From: SMWD01 sp002729875
GTDB lineage: Bacteria; Pseudomonadota; Gammaproteobacteria; Steroidobacterales; GCA-2729495
NCBI GenBank assembly: GCA_036010905.1
Contig: DASCMH010000001.1
Location: 62,001-126,000, forward strand
DNA length: 64,000 bases
Direction of reading: 5' to 3'
Part shown: positions 17,082 to 25,055 of the stretch, piece by piece
Position numbering within the stretch: position 1 is the first letter of the stretch
Layout: the number at the start of each line of letters is the position of its first letter
Position numbers and translations under genes: made by a program
The notes under the pieces: generated by a model
Databases searched by the model: none
Told to the model about the DNA's origin: nothing
What the model saw: the letters and a program-made list of their open reading frames with translations, nothing else

Positions 17082-19825
17082 CCACAGCAGCAGTCGACAC
17101 GAACCGACTGATACTGGTCGATGGCTCCTCCTACCTGTACCGGGCATTCCACGCACTACCTGAACTGGAGAACTCGGCCGGACAACCCACCGGCGCCATC
17201 CATGGTGTTCTGGCCATGTTGAACAAACTGGTCCGGGATGAATCACCGCAATACTTTGCAGTTATTTTTGACGCTCCCGGCAAAACATTTCGTAACGATC
17301 TATACAAAGAATACAAAGCCAACCGTCCGCCGATGCCGGATGAGCTTCGGGCGCAGGTGGAACCATTGCTCGAGGCCATCACCGCAAATGGCTGGCCTTT
17401 ATTGCGTATTCCTGGCGTCGAGGCCGATGATGTGATTGGAACGCTAACCCACGATGCCACTGCCGCCGGTATGCAAGTCATGATCGTGACCGGTGACAAG
17501 GATATGGCGCAACTTGTTACTCATGATGTAACCCTGCTCGACACGATGCCGCGAGGCCCCAACCGCTCCCCCAGGAAGACCGATACACAGGGTGTTGTAG
17601 AACGCTTCGGGGTACGCGCCGAGCAGATCATTGACTACCTGGCACTGGTCGGCGACAGCTCCGACAACATTCCCGGGATACCTAAAGTCGGCCCCAAAAC
17701 AGCAGTTGCGCTGCTGGAGCACTTTGCACATGTCGATGACATACTCAATAACATTAAAGCAGTGGCGGGTCTGTCAATACGTGGGGCAAAGGGTCTGGCA
17801 CAACGTATTGACGAGCACCGGGACACGCTGCTGTTGTCCAGAAATCTCGCCACTATCAGGACTGATGTTGAACTCGAGACTGAAACCACGGCCTTACAAG
17901 CAAAATTGCCAAATGTCGCAAAGCTGCGCAGCTTATATGAGCAACTCGAATTACGCCGACTGCTCGACATGCTGGCAGAATCACCGGACGAGCAAAGCGA
18001 TGCTCCGCCAACCCAGAAATCAGGCTATGAAGTCATCTGGAATAATCAGCAACTGACCGACTGGCTGGCGAAAATTACCCGGGCCGAACTGGTTGGTTTC
18101 GACACGGAAACAACCAGCATTAACTACATGGAAGCCGAACTGGTCGGCCTGTCATTTGCTGTTGCAGAAGGCACGGCAGCTTATTTGCCACTGGCCCACA
18201 GTTGTCCCGGGACTCCGCAACAGCTCAATCGCGATGCGGCGCTCAAACAACTGCGACCCTGGCTGGAGGATTCGGCACAGGCCAAAGTCGGTCATCATCT
18301 GAAATATGATGCTCACATACTAAGCAATTACGGTATTGAACTGGCCGGCATGCAATTCGACTCGATGCTCGAATCGTATGTGTTGAACAGCACGGCAACC
18401 CGCCATGACCTCGATTCAGTGGCCCGAAAGTATCTTGGCCTGAAGACAATCAGCTTTACCGAGGTCGCCGGGAAAGGCGTCAAGCAGTTACGGTTTGATG
18501 AGATCCCTATTGAAACTGCCGCACCGTATGCCGCTGAAGATGCCGATGTTACCCTGCGTTTGCATGCAACACTATGGCCACAGATTGCGGCAACCGGTGA
18601 ACTGGAAAAGGTCTACACGGACCTGGAGCGCCCCCTTTTGGCAGTACTCATGCGTACGGAAGCGAACGGGGTGCTGGTCGACAAAGCATTACTGAGTCAA
18701 CTGAGCACAGAATTTGCTGACCAGATGATTACGCTTGAAGCCAGGGTGCACCAAGCAGCCGGCCACCCGTTCAACCTCGGTTCACCAAAACAACTCCAGC
18801 AAGTCCTGTTTGATGAACTCGACCTGCCGATCATACGCAAGACACCGAAAGGTCAGCCCTCAACAGCCGAGGACGTATTAAGTGAACTGGCCGAAGAATA
18901 TGAGCTGCCGCAACTTATTCTCGACTACCGTAGCCTGAGCAAACTCAAATCAACCTATACCGATAAACTGCCACTGCAAATTGCACCAGGTACCGGGCGG
19001 ATTCACACCTCCTATCATCAGGCCGTCGCGGCAACGGGGCGATTATCATCATCGGATCCGAACCTGCAAAATATCCCGATTCGCAGAACAGAAGGCCGGC
19101 GAATTCGACAGGCTTTCATCGCTCCGGAAAATTATCTACTGCTGGCCGCCGATTATTCGCAGATCGAATTGCGCATCATGGCGCATATTTCACAAGACGA
19201 AGGGCTGCTGGCAGCCTTTGCCGAAGACCGTGATATCCACCAGGCCACCGCGGCCGAAGTCTTCGGCGTACCCCTTGACGAGGTGACTGCAGACCAGCGG
19301 CGTTCGGCCAAGGCAATCAATTTCGGGCTGATCTACGGCATGTCTGCCTTCGGCCTCGGTCGTCAGCTTGGTATAAACCGTATCCAGGCACAGGAATATG
19401 TGGATCTTTACTTTAACCGCTATCCCGGGGTCAAAAACTACATGGACTCAACACGCGAAAGCGCACATGAAACCGGCTTTGTTGAAACCGTATTCGGCCG
19501 CCGCCTGTACCTGCCGGACATTGATGCACGCCAGGCGCAACGCCGCCAGTATGCTGAACGCAGCGCTATTAATGCACCGATGCAGGGGACTGCGGCAGAT
19601 ATCATCAAGCATGCCATGATCACGGTAGATGACTGGCTGACCAGGAGCAAAGCCGATGCCCGCCTGATCATGCAGGTTCATGATGAACTTGTTCTTGAGG
19701 TCCACCAGGATCATGCTGACGAGATTAGCAACCGGGTCACCGAACTGATGTGCAATGCAGCTGACCTGCGTGTAGCTCTGAAAGTAGATGCCGGTATCGG
19801 CAGGAACTGGGATGAAGCACACTAA
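17078..19825 (+). CDS. polA: DNA polymerase I
   Basis: A 915-residue enzyme with all three parts: 5' nuclease (residues 1 to about 290; LVDGSSYLYRAFHA), 3'-5' exonuclease (about 330-500) with the active-site DTETTS near 341, and polymerase with DYSQIELRIMAH (about 692), the O-helix FGLIYGMSAFGLG (about 750) and QVHDELVLEV. The exonuclease seems intact, since DTET, NYG and the YAAEDADVT motif are present. It overlaps lptM by 4 bases, so it is probably translated from the arginine transcript or a promoter within it. It is followed by a hairpin at 19867-19889. Confidence 0.95.
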   Translation: MTTAAVDTNRLILVDGSSYLYRAFHALPELENSAGQPTGAIHGVLAMLNKLVRDESPQYFAVIFDAPGKTFRNDLYKEYKANRPPMPDELRAQVEPLLEAITANGWPLLRIPGVEADDVIGTLTHDATAAGMQVMIVTGDKDMAQLVTHDVTLLDTMPRGPNRSPRKTDTQGVVERFGVRAEQIIDYLALVGDSSDNIPGIPKVGPKTAVALLEHFAHVDDILNNIKAVAGLSIRGAKGLAQRIDEHRDTLLLSRNLATIRTDVELETETTALQAKLPNVAKLRSLYEQLELRRLLDMLAESPDEQSDAPPTQKSGYEVIWNNQQLTDWLAKITRAELVGFDTETTSINYMEAELVGLSFAVAEGTAAYLPLAHSCPGTPQQLNRDAALKQLRPWLEDSAQAKVGHHLKYDAHILSNYGIELAGMQFDSMLESYVLNSTATRHDLDSVARKYLGLKTISFTEVAGKGVKQLRFDEIPIETAAPYAAEDADVTLRLHATLWPQIAATGELEKVYTDLERPLLAVLMRTEANGVLVDKALLSQLSTEFADQMITLEARVHQAAGHPFNLGSPKQLQQVLFDELDLPIIRKTPKGQPSTAEDVLSELAEEYELPQLILDYRSLSKLKSTYTDKLPLQIAPGTGRIHTSYHQAVAATGRLSSSDPNLQNIPIRRTEGRRIRQAFIAPENYLLLAADYSQIELRIMAHISQDEGLLAAFAEDRDIHQATAAEVFGVPLDEVTADQRRSAKAINFGLIYGMSAFGLGRQLGINRIQAQEYVDLYFNRYPGVKNYMDSTRESAHETGFVETVFGRRLYLPDIDARQAQRRQYAERSAINAPMQGTAADIIKHAMITVDDWLTRSKADARLIMQVHDELVLEVHQDHADEISNRVTELMCNAADLRVALKVDAGIGRNWDEAH

Positions 19826-19866
19826 AATCTTGCCGACACGAATCTGTTGGAACCTGCAAGGCTGGT

Positions 19867-19889
19867 CAGGTACAAACTTATTGTACCTG
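19867..19889. repeat. Perfect hairpin after polA
   Basis: A 9-base perfect inverted repeat, CAGGTACAA (19867-19875) and TTGTACCTG (19881-19889), separated by 5 bases. Outer arms ACCTGC and GCAGGT may extend it. There is no T-run, so it is not an obvious rho-independent terminator; it may still end or process the polA transcript. Confidence 0.6.
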
Positions 19890-19932
19890 GCAGGTAAAAG
19901 TCCCACCGTTGCCCTGTGAGGAGGCTGCCCAG

Positions 19933-20193
19933 ATGAGACTGACTGGTTATATTTTTATCGTTGGCTCAATTCTATTTATTATCTTTCAATACGTTAGTGA
20001 GATTATGGCTGTAGATATGTGTCTCGATTCAGGGCAGGTATATGACTACGCTAGCAGCATGTGTCGTTCTGATATAGATGCACTTGCTTACGTTTCATAC
20101 GCTGAACGTTTTGGCCTGGCAGCTTTGGCCGCCATTATTTTTGCGTTTGCCGGGTGCCTGCTAATTGCTAAAGCACGGAGGAGCAGGAATTGA
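19933..20193 (+). CDS. Small two-span membrane protein, hypothetical
   Basis: An 86-residue protein with two hydrophobic spans (about 5-25 and 60-80) and a Cys-containing loop between them (CLDSGQVYDYASSMC), similar in style to small cassette proteins of gammaproteobacteria. A good ribosome site (GAGGAGG, 19918-19924) lies 8 bases before ATG 19933. It is followed within 13 bases by CTAACCAG, the motif also seen after two later small genes. It lies in the 2-kb region between polA and engB. Confidence 0.6.
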   Translation: MRLTGYIFIVGSILFIIFQYVSEIMAVDMCLDSGQVYDYASSMCRSDIDALAYVSYAERFGLAALAAIIFAFAGCLLIAKARRSRN

Positions 20194-20364
20194 TGCTCCA
20201 GCCTGCTAACCAGCGCAAGTAGTTCGCGGCCCTGTTGCAGGCGGCATTATGCAACCGTGAGGAGCGACCCTTATCAACCCGGCCCGGACGCCAAGCCATG
20301 TCCGCCCCTGCCTCAAACTGATGCTATGTAATGCCCCGGACGGAACAGAATTTCTTTATTCAGG

Positions 20365-20520
20365 CTACTCTTCTTTAACTGATCCCGATTCTACCGATTC
20401 AATAGCCTTTTGATCATGCTCATTGAGAGGGCACCCACATTTGTACCCTTCTTGAGTCGAGTGGAGTCTCGCCTGCTCGATATGCCAATGCGCTACTTTC
20501 AGGTGCTGGTCAACATTCAT
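20365..20520 (-). CDS. 51-residue hypothetical protein
   Basis: A short reverse-strand ORF, MNVDQHLKVAHWHIEQARLH onward, with a CGC pair and an acidic tail. AGGGA precedes the ATG by 6 bases. Upstream (higher coordinates) lies a very AT-rich stretch at 20520-20590 that could hold a promoter. No family recognised; the His/Cys content (HWH, CGC) is the only noticeable trait. It is encoded opposite to the other small genes in the region. Confidence 0.45.
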   Translation of the reverse strand: MNVDQHLKVAHWHIEQARLHSTQEGYKCGCPLNEHDQKAIESVESGSVKEE

Positions 20521-20801
20521 AAAAATCCCTGTCTATCTGCAATCAATTATTTTAAAGATATTTTATATTTTAAATTAAATTCCTAACAGGAATAAACGTC
20601 AAACCGAGACTCTTCAAAGAGTGGTCAGGTATTTATTTTCCGGGCAGGCTGCTTCTGCTTGAGATTACAGTCGCAAGCAGACACGCTAAGGCACCTGATA
20701 TACACTGTTCAAGTGCAGAACTTACCTGAGTTTACAGGTGTGTTTACCCCATATCCAGCACAAGCAAGTGATCGTCAAACAACAGCGCATTTTTCCGGCA
20801 C

Positions 20802-20832
20802 CATCAGGCTGCCCCTGATGCCGACGTTAGGC
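20802..20832. repeat. attC-like half: hairpin plus GTTAGGC
   Basis: A perfect 7-base stem CATCAGG/CCTGATG with a 5-base loop (20802-20820), then GTTAGGC at 20826-20832, matching the GTTRRRY box. No partner RYYYAAC box is found upstream, so it may be decayed. Confidence 0.35.
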
Positions 20833-20978
20833 CGTTAAACCAAACATGCGTATCGGCAAACATGGAAAAATCGTGCACAATGGCAGATGAAGGTCTTTTG
20901 GTCTTTACCGCAAACATTTTGGCAATAACTTCAAACAATAATTGGCCAATGATTAGCGCTTAATACAGGAGAATAGAT

Positions 20979-21077
20979 ATGGATAGCGATAAAAAAACAA
21001 ACTTAATATTAATCTTTTTAACAATCATATTTATAGCAGGCTGGAGTGTAGCCTGGTATTTCACTTATCACTTTTAG
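20979..21077 (+). CDS. 32-residue membrane peptide
   Basis: A very short ORF, beginning MDSDKKTNLILIFLTIIF, with a charged N-terminus and a single hydrophobic span, ending FTYHF. Shine-Dalgarno AGGAG at 20967-20971 lies 7 bases before the ATG at 20979, which strongly suggests real translation. It lies between two attC-like elements. The function is unknown; size and form resemble type-I-toxin-like or regulatory membrane peptides, but no antisense RNA is evident. Confidence 0.5.
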   Translation: MDSDKKTNLILIFLTIIFIAGWSVAWYFTYHF

Positions 21078-21176
21078 GCTGCAACCCAGCTCCAATTGCA
21101 CTGGTTGAGATGAGATATGTGATTCTGAAACAGACTACGCTGCCTAAGCAGTGCCAGCAGGGCGCGGGCGTTAGGC
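21078..21176. repeat. attC-like imperfect hairpin
   Basis: From just after the 32-residue ORF to GTTAGGC at 21170-21176. Internal stem GCACTG (21098-21103) with CAGTGC (21149-21154), continued outward by imperfect pairing of GCTCC with GGGCGC and GCAAC with GTTAGGC. The next ORF starts 7 bases after the box. Compatible with a degenerate attC site. Confidence 0.4.
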
Positions 21177-21182
21177 GGCTTT

Positions 21183-21422
21183 ATGGCCAGAAAAATTGTC
21201 GCAGCTGTTTTGATCTTCGCCGTAGGCTTCACCTGCTTTTATTGGTTGCCTGGATAACTCGTGGTGCAATAAGAAGTCTGGTATACCGAGGCCGCGCAGC
21301 GATCTGATCTGGCCGATGATTATAATCTGGAAGTACTCAGGATATTGTTTGTAATGCCGGTGGGTATGCTTTTGGCTCTCTTTAGCTCGATTCTTGTATG
21401 GCGCAAGATGCGCACCAGGTAG
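21183..21422 (+). pseudogene. Broken small membrane-protein gene
   Basis: One frame from ATG 21183 to TAG 21420-21422 reads as a two-span membrane protein of 79 codons, but it contains two in-frame stops, at 21255-21257 and 21270-21272. The first part (MARKIVAAVLIFAVGFTCFY) is a signal or membrane segment; the second, after the stops, reads EVWYTEAAQRSDLADDYNLE and then a span ending SSILVWRKMRTR. The continuity of one frame across both stops suggests a decayed single gene. It could instead be two overlapping small genes. Confidence 0.4.
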
Positions 21423-21434
21423 TGTTTATGTCGC

Positions 21435-21510
21435 CACCTAACCAGTCAAAGAAGGCACCCTTTCGGGACAGGGACTGCGTAAAGCACGACCCCTTGTTGA
21501 GACATTAGAT
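21435..21510. repeat. attC-like site with extrahelical base
   Basis: The best attC candidate in the window. R'' ACCTAAC (21436-21442) faces ATTAGAT (21504-21510), with 5 of 7 pairs. L'' TCAAAGAAGG (21446-21455) pairs with CCTTGTTGA (21492-21500): TCAA-TTGA and AAGG-CCTT, leaving one extra base. The spacer is 3 bases on each side. Total length of about 76 bases and a central loop fit integron attC sites. The next ORF begins at its end (ATG 21509). Confidence 0.55.
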
Positions 21511-21772
21511 GACGGCCATTTATCCACTGGATTTCGCAATTGTCATTTGGGGAATAATCGGCACATATAGAATCAGGCAGCTGATCCAATTACGGGCTAA
21601 ACGTAAATATTCCAACACCCCGATTGTGGTGACTGCAATAGTATTTATTCTTGTGCCCATAATTGTACTCAGAACCAACGTGGCTGAGTACTCGGCTTTC
21701 GGTATCATTGCAGTCTGTGCAGAGATATTTTGGTTTGCAATCCTGGTTAGCCGGAGTGGCAAATTCACCTAA
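21509..21772 (+). CDS. Small three-span membrane protein, hypothetical
   Basis: An 87-residue protein with three hydrophobic segments (about 5-20, 40-55 and 62-80). The ATG is inside the attC-like box at 21504-21510, as in many integron cassettes, and the TAA stop lies in the ACCTAAC box that begins the following site (21767-21773). No Shine-Dalgarno is evident just upstream, so it may be read from outside. No family recognised. Confidence 0.5.
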   Translation: MTAIYPLDFAIVIWGIIGTYRIRQLIQLRAKRKYSNTPIVVTAIVFILVPIIVLRTNVAEYSAFGIIAVCAEIFWFAILVSRSGKFT

Positions 21773-21800
21773 CCAGCGCCAGCAAGGGATACCAGGAAAT
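21767..21800. repeat. Second ACCTAAC attC-like 5' half
   Basis: ACCTAACCAGCGCC repeats the ACCTAACCAG of 21436-21445 exactly over its first 10 bases. The matching 3' half (CCTTGCTGG...GTTAGGT) is not found up to 21905, so this site is incomplete. Between 21800 and 21970 I see only degenerate sequence. Confidence 0.35.
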
Positions 21801-21970
21801 CACCGCTTTTGGCCGCAACACGACATTTATCTGCGCAGAAAAACTGCGTTTCAATGCTCTGCCAGACGCTCGCAAGTTGCCGTTAACTCTTAGTAACCGC
21901 TGCTATTTATATTCGGACTGATACAACCAGTGTGTAGTGGCGAGTTTCGCTCATCCTCGCAAACTCATTG

Positions 21971-22579
21971 CTACACAGATCCTGAACCTCGGCAAGCCCC
22001 GATCAATAACGCCTGCAGGCTTTGCCGCGCCTCAGTAAGCCCCTGCCCCTTGGTTCCAGAGAATAATTGTACCGTTGCAATATCACCAAGCTCACCCTGT
22101 ACTTCAGCAAGTCCGGCAGCAGCAGCTCGTCGCTTGAGTTTGTCAGCCTTGGTCAGCAACACATGTAGCGGACAGTCGATCGCCTGGCACCAGTCGATCA
22201 TTAACCGGTCGAACTCACCGAGTAAGCGCCGGCTGTCGATCACCAGGATCGTGCCGGACAATGACCGCCGTGAGTAAAAATAACCTTCCAGCAACTCCTG
22301 CCAATGGCGGCGCATCGAGCGGCTAACCTTTGCATATCCATAGCCCGGCAGATCCACCAGTCGCAGCTGATCACCAAGACTGAAGAAATTTACCAGTTGA
22401 GTCCTGCCGGGCTGCTTACTCGTTCGGGCAAAATTTCGGCGCCTGACAATTGCATTGATGGCGGTAGATTTTCCTGCATTTGAGCGACCTGCAAAAGCCA
22501 CCTCAGCACCCTCATCAACGACAAATTGAGCCGGATCATTGGCGCTGGTCAGGAAATGGGCATCGGGAAAATCGGACAT
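21971..22579 (-). CDS. engB: Ribosome biogenesis GTPase EngB (YsxC/YihA)
   Basis: A 202-residue GTPase with G1 GRSNAGKST, G3 DLPGYGYAKV and G4 LTKADKL, plus the family TSKQPGRTQLVNFF. Required for 50S subunit assembly. The ATG at 22579 is preferred; a GTG 18 bases upstream would only add MIKSKP. It faces polA, as in E. coli, where spot 42 RNA lies between them; here a cassette-like region occupies that place. dsbA starts 150 bases away, divergent. Confidence 0.92.
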   Translation of the reverse strand: MSDFPDAHFLTSANDPAQFVVDEGAEVAFAGRSNAGKSTAINAIVRRRNFARTSKQPGRTQLVNFFSLGDQLRLVDLPGYGYAKVSRSMRRHWQELLEGYFYSRRSLSGTILVIDSRRLLGEFDRLMIDWCQAIDCPLHVLLTKADKLKRRAAAAGLAEVQGELGDIATVQLFSGTKGQGLTEARQSLQALLIGACRGSGSV

Positions 22580-22728
22580 CGGCTTGCTCTTAATCACTAT
22601 TTAATCCGAATAATGCACGAGACCGGCTGAGATTACCTGTAACAATCAGTAGCAAACTAAAGCTTACCGGTAAACTTGTGTAAAATGCTCCCGGTGATGG
22701 TCACCCAAAACAGTGCAAAGGACTCAAT

Positions 22729-23523
22729 ATGATTAATTCGACCCAACTCCTGACCCTGACTACCTTAACGTTGCTGTTTGCCGCCTGCGGCGGAACGACT
22801 GAACCAGAACCAACGATTGCCCCCAGCGCACCGGTCGCAGTCGTTGAGAAATCAGCGAGCATAGATACCCCGGCAAAAACCGTAACTCGTGCTGATAGCG
22901 GGGCAAATGACAAGATTATTCTGGCCCAGGCCGAAGCACCTGCCGCGCCCGCAGCACAAAAATACAAGGCGGAAACTCACTACGTGAAACTGACCACGGC
23001 ACAGGGGACCAGCAGCCCACCTGACGTAGTCGAAGTGGCCGAGGTCTTCTGGTACGGATGCCCGCACTGCTATAGCTTCGACCCGGTTGTAAATAACTGG
23101 GCAAATAATCTACCCGACAAGGTCAATTTTATTAGGCTCCCGGTTATGTGGAACCCGACAAATGCCATGCATGCCAGGCTGTTTTATACCCTGGAAGCAC
23201 TCGGTAAGCTGGAGGAAGTCCACGGCAAAATTTTTGAAGAGATGCACATTAATAAGAAGATGCTGACCAATGAAGCAGAAATACTGAACTTCATTGACAG
23301 TCAGGGCGTATCTACTGATGACTTCAAGAAAACCTTCCGTTCATTCGCCGTTGAGAGCAAGCTGAAGCGGGCCAAAAATCTGACCCAGCGGTATCGCATT
23401 CAGAACGTACCATTACTTGTCATCAATGGTACCTATCTGACAACGGGTAAAGGCATCAAAAATTTTGATGATATGCTCGCCGTAGCCGATGAATTGATTG
23501 CCCGTGAACAGCAGGGTCGCTGA
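22729..23523 (+). CDS. dsbA: DsbA-family thiol:disulfide protein, probable lipoprotein
   Basis: 264 residues. A thioredoxin fold with the CPHC active site near residue 108 (FWYGCPHCYSF) and a cis-proline loop (RIQNVPLLVINGTY). The N-terminus MINSTQLLTLTTLTLLFAAC has a lipobox-like LFAAC followed by CGGTTEPEP, then a long acidic/Ala/Pro linker (about residues 25-80) before the fold. Typical DsbA is about 208 residues and soluble; this one is likely membrane-anchored. The place next to engB and polA is typical of gammaproteobacteria. Confidence 0.88.
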   Translation: MINSTQLLTLTTLTLLFAACGGTTEPEPTIAPSAPVAVVEKSASIDTPAKTVTRADSGANDKIILAQAEAPAAPAAQKYKAETHYVKLTTAQGTSSPPDVVEVAEVFWYGCPHCYSFDPVVNNWANNLPDKVNFIRLPVMWNPTNAMHARLFYTLEALGKLEEVHGKIFEEMHINKKMLTNEAEILNFIDSQGVSTDDFKKTFRSFAVESKLKRAKNLTQRYRIQNVPLLVINGTYLTTGKGIKNFDDMLAVADELIAREQQGR

Positions 23524-23593
23524 TCTGCACCAATAGATAACGTGCGAGGAACAAGTCTTTAGCCGCAATAGTGCTGGCAGTGCCGGTTAAGTA

Positions 23594-24052
23594 TTAATCC
23601 TGGCCATGATCGTGCTGATGTGCGGCGGCTGAACAGCGCTCGCAATTGACCCAGCCGCTATCACCATTGACGTAGTACTCTTTTTTCCAGACCGGCACCC
23701 TATGTTTGACTTCGTCGATAATATATCGACAAGCCTCGAAGGCTTCACCACGATGAGGCGTACTGACGCCGACAATGACAGCCAGATCGCCAATTTCAAG
23801 CTTACCCAGGCGATGCACACAATAAACGGTACTGATCCCGAAACGTTGTTCGGCTTCCCGGATGATGCGCTCACCTTCCTTGGCCCCAAGGCTCTCAAAT
23901 GCTTCGTATTCAAGCCGCAGAACCCGTTGCCCTTCATTGTGATTACGAACCCAACCTTCAAAAGCCACATAGGCGCCCGATGCTTCGTCGGCAACCAACC
24001 GGCGTATTGTTTCACCGGACACATCTTCATGCGAAAAAGAGAAACGTTTCAT
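23594..24052 (-). CDS. moaE: Molybdopterin synthase catalytic subunit MoaE
   Basis: A 152-residue MoaE: FEGWVRNHNEGQRV (arginine of the active site), VHRLGKLEIGD, and the catalytic lysines in PVWKKEYY. It transfers sulfur from MoaD to cyclic pyranopterin phosphate. An unusual C-terminal tail carries CERC and HQHDHGQD, a likely metal-binding stretch not common in MoaE. It overlaps moaD by 4 bases, so the pair is translated together. Confidence 0.92.
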   Translation of the reverse strand: MKRFSFSHEDVSGETIRRLVADEASGAYVAFEGWVRNHNEGQRVLRLEYEAFESLGAKEGERIIREAEQRFGISTVYCVHRLGKLEIGDLAVIVGVSTPHRGEAFEACRYIIDEVKHRVPVWKKEYYVNGDSGWVNCERCSAAAHQHDHGQD

Positions 24053-24288
24053 CCTCCTGCTACCGGTGGAATGAAAACAATCGTATCTCCTTCAGTAAGG
24101 GCGGCATCCCATTCAGCAAATTCATCATTGATAGCAACCTTCATATGCACCATGTGCGGCAATGCATAACGAGCGGCTAACTCATCGTAAAGCCCGCCGG
24201 CAGTTTTTTCTTCGGTATCCACTGCCTCGGTATTCTTGCCGATATGCTCACGAAGAATCGCAAAATATTCAATTTGTACCGTAATCAT
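24049..24288 (-). CDS. moaD: Molybdopterin synthase sulfur carrier MoaD
   Basis: A 79-residue ubiquitin-like protein ending in the GG (PPVAGG) that is thiocarboxylated. The IVFIPPVAGG end is typical. The start at 24288 was chosen from homologous length; a longer reading (to 24468) would add a non-homologous extension. Overlaps moaE by 4 bases and is downstream of the MocA-like gene. Confidence 0.9.
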   Translation of the reverse strand: MITVQIEYFAILREHIGKNTEAVDTEEKTAGGLYDELAARYALPHMVHMKVAINDEFAEWDAALTEGDTIVFIPPVAGG

Positions 24289-24364
24289 TATTGGTGACCT
24301 GTTAAAACGACCGTCGAGTCTACCATCAGGCTCAAGCCTCACCATCGGTATTTGCCACTGATTA

Positions 24365-24979
24365 TCATTTTCGGTTGAACTCTTGCAGCCGAGCCAGATC
24401 AGCGCTGTCATCAATATCGAATGCGGCATTAGGCATCTCGACAATTCGCCGGCCAGGGGTGGTGTCAATCAATCCTTTCGCCCCCTTATGGCCATGCAAA
24501 GCAGCAAGATCGTCACGATACGCAGCCGGAAAAATTGCCGGCACGCCATAACCCCCGCTATAGCCGGCAGCCACAATCGCCTGCTGGTCAAGCTGCCATT
24601 CTGCACCAAGTCTGGCGATATCAGCTTGGCAAACCAACGGCTGATCACAGACAGACAGCAAGATGGCCCGCGCATCACCGGGCACATGTGCTACACCGGT
24701 CCGTATCGAAGCCCCAAGGCCCTCGTGCCAATCCGGATTGACAACAATCCGGATATCCATACGATCCAGCAGCGGCCGGATATCAGCGGCATGAGCACCG
24801 AGAACGCAGATCACATCACGATCACAGTATGCCAGCAATAACTGCAGGGTCCGCACCAGCAGCGGCACTCCATCCAGTTCGACGAGCTGCTTGGGACGCC
24901 CCAGACGAAGCGAAGCACCAGCCGCCAAAACAATTCCGGTCAGGCTCAGGCTCGCAGCATTATGCTCTTTCTCGCTCAT
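24365..24979 (-). CDS. MocA/MobA-type molybdenum cofactor nucleotidyltransferase
   Basis: A 204-residue NTP transferase: LAAGASLRLGRPKQL at the N-terminus is the MocA-type loop (LAAGxSxRxGxxKq), followed by GVPLLVRTLQLL, LLSVCDQPLV and GYGVPAIF. MocA adds CMP to molybdopterin for xanthine-oxidase-type enzymes; MobA uses GTP. GYGVPAIF and the overall form favour the MocA group. The three Mo genes (this, moaD and moaE) form one run. Confidence 0.8.
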   Translation of the reverse strand: MSEKEHNAASLSLTGIVLAAGASLRLGRPKQLVELDGVPLLVRTLQLLLAYCDRDVICVLGAHAADIRPLLDRMDIRIVVNPDWHEGLGASIRTGVAHVPGDARAILLSVCDQPLVCQADIARLGAEWQLDQQAIVAAGYSGGYGVPAIFPAAYRDDLAALHGHKGAKGLIDTTPGRRIVEMPNAAFDIDDSADLARLQEFNRK

Positions 24980-25055
24980 CCGGTGCAGTGTAACGCTTTA
25001 GAAGTACCGGGTCTTAGCGTACACTTAAATGGTGTCATTCTGATTCTGCATACTG

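Larger units (their letters stand above)
20194..21800. mobile_element. Putative gene-cassette cluster without integrase
   Basis: About 1.6 kb between polA-side and engB-side genes holds small ORFs, mostly membrane peptides, separated by attC-like elements. Two copies of CACCTAACCAG (21435-21445 and 21766-21776) and one CTAACCAGCGC copy (20206-20216) follow ORF stops closely, and two GTTAGGC boxes (20826-20832, 21170-21176) precede ORF starts. The RYYYAAC...GTTRRRY pairing expected of integron attC sites is well shown at 21435-21510. No integrase gene is in the window. The remaining non-coding bases (20194-20364, 20521-20800, 20833-20978) show only AT-rich sequence. Confidence 0.45.

Noticed and set aside
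19826..19932. Spot 42-like RNA between polA and engB
   Set aside because: Only a hairpin without Hfq-site features or terminator; the stretch bears no likeness to spf.
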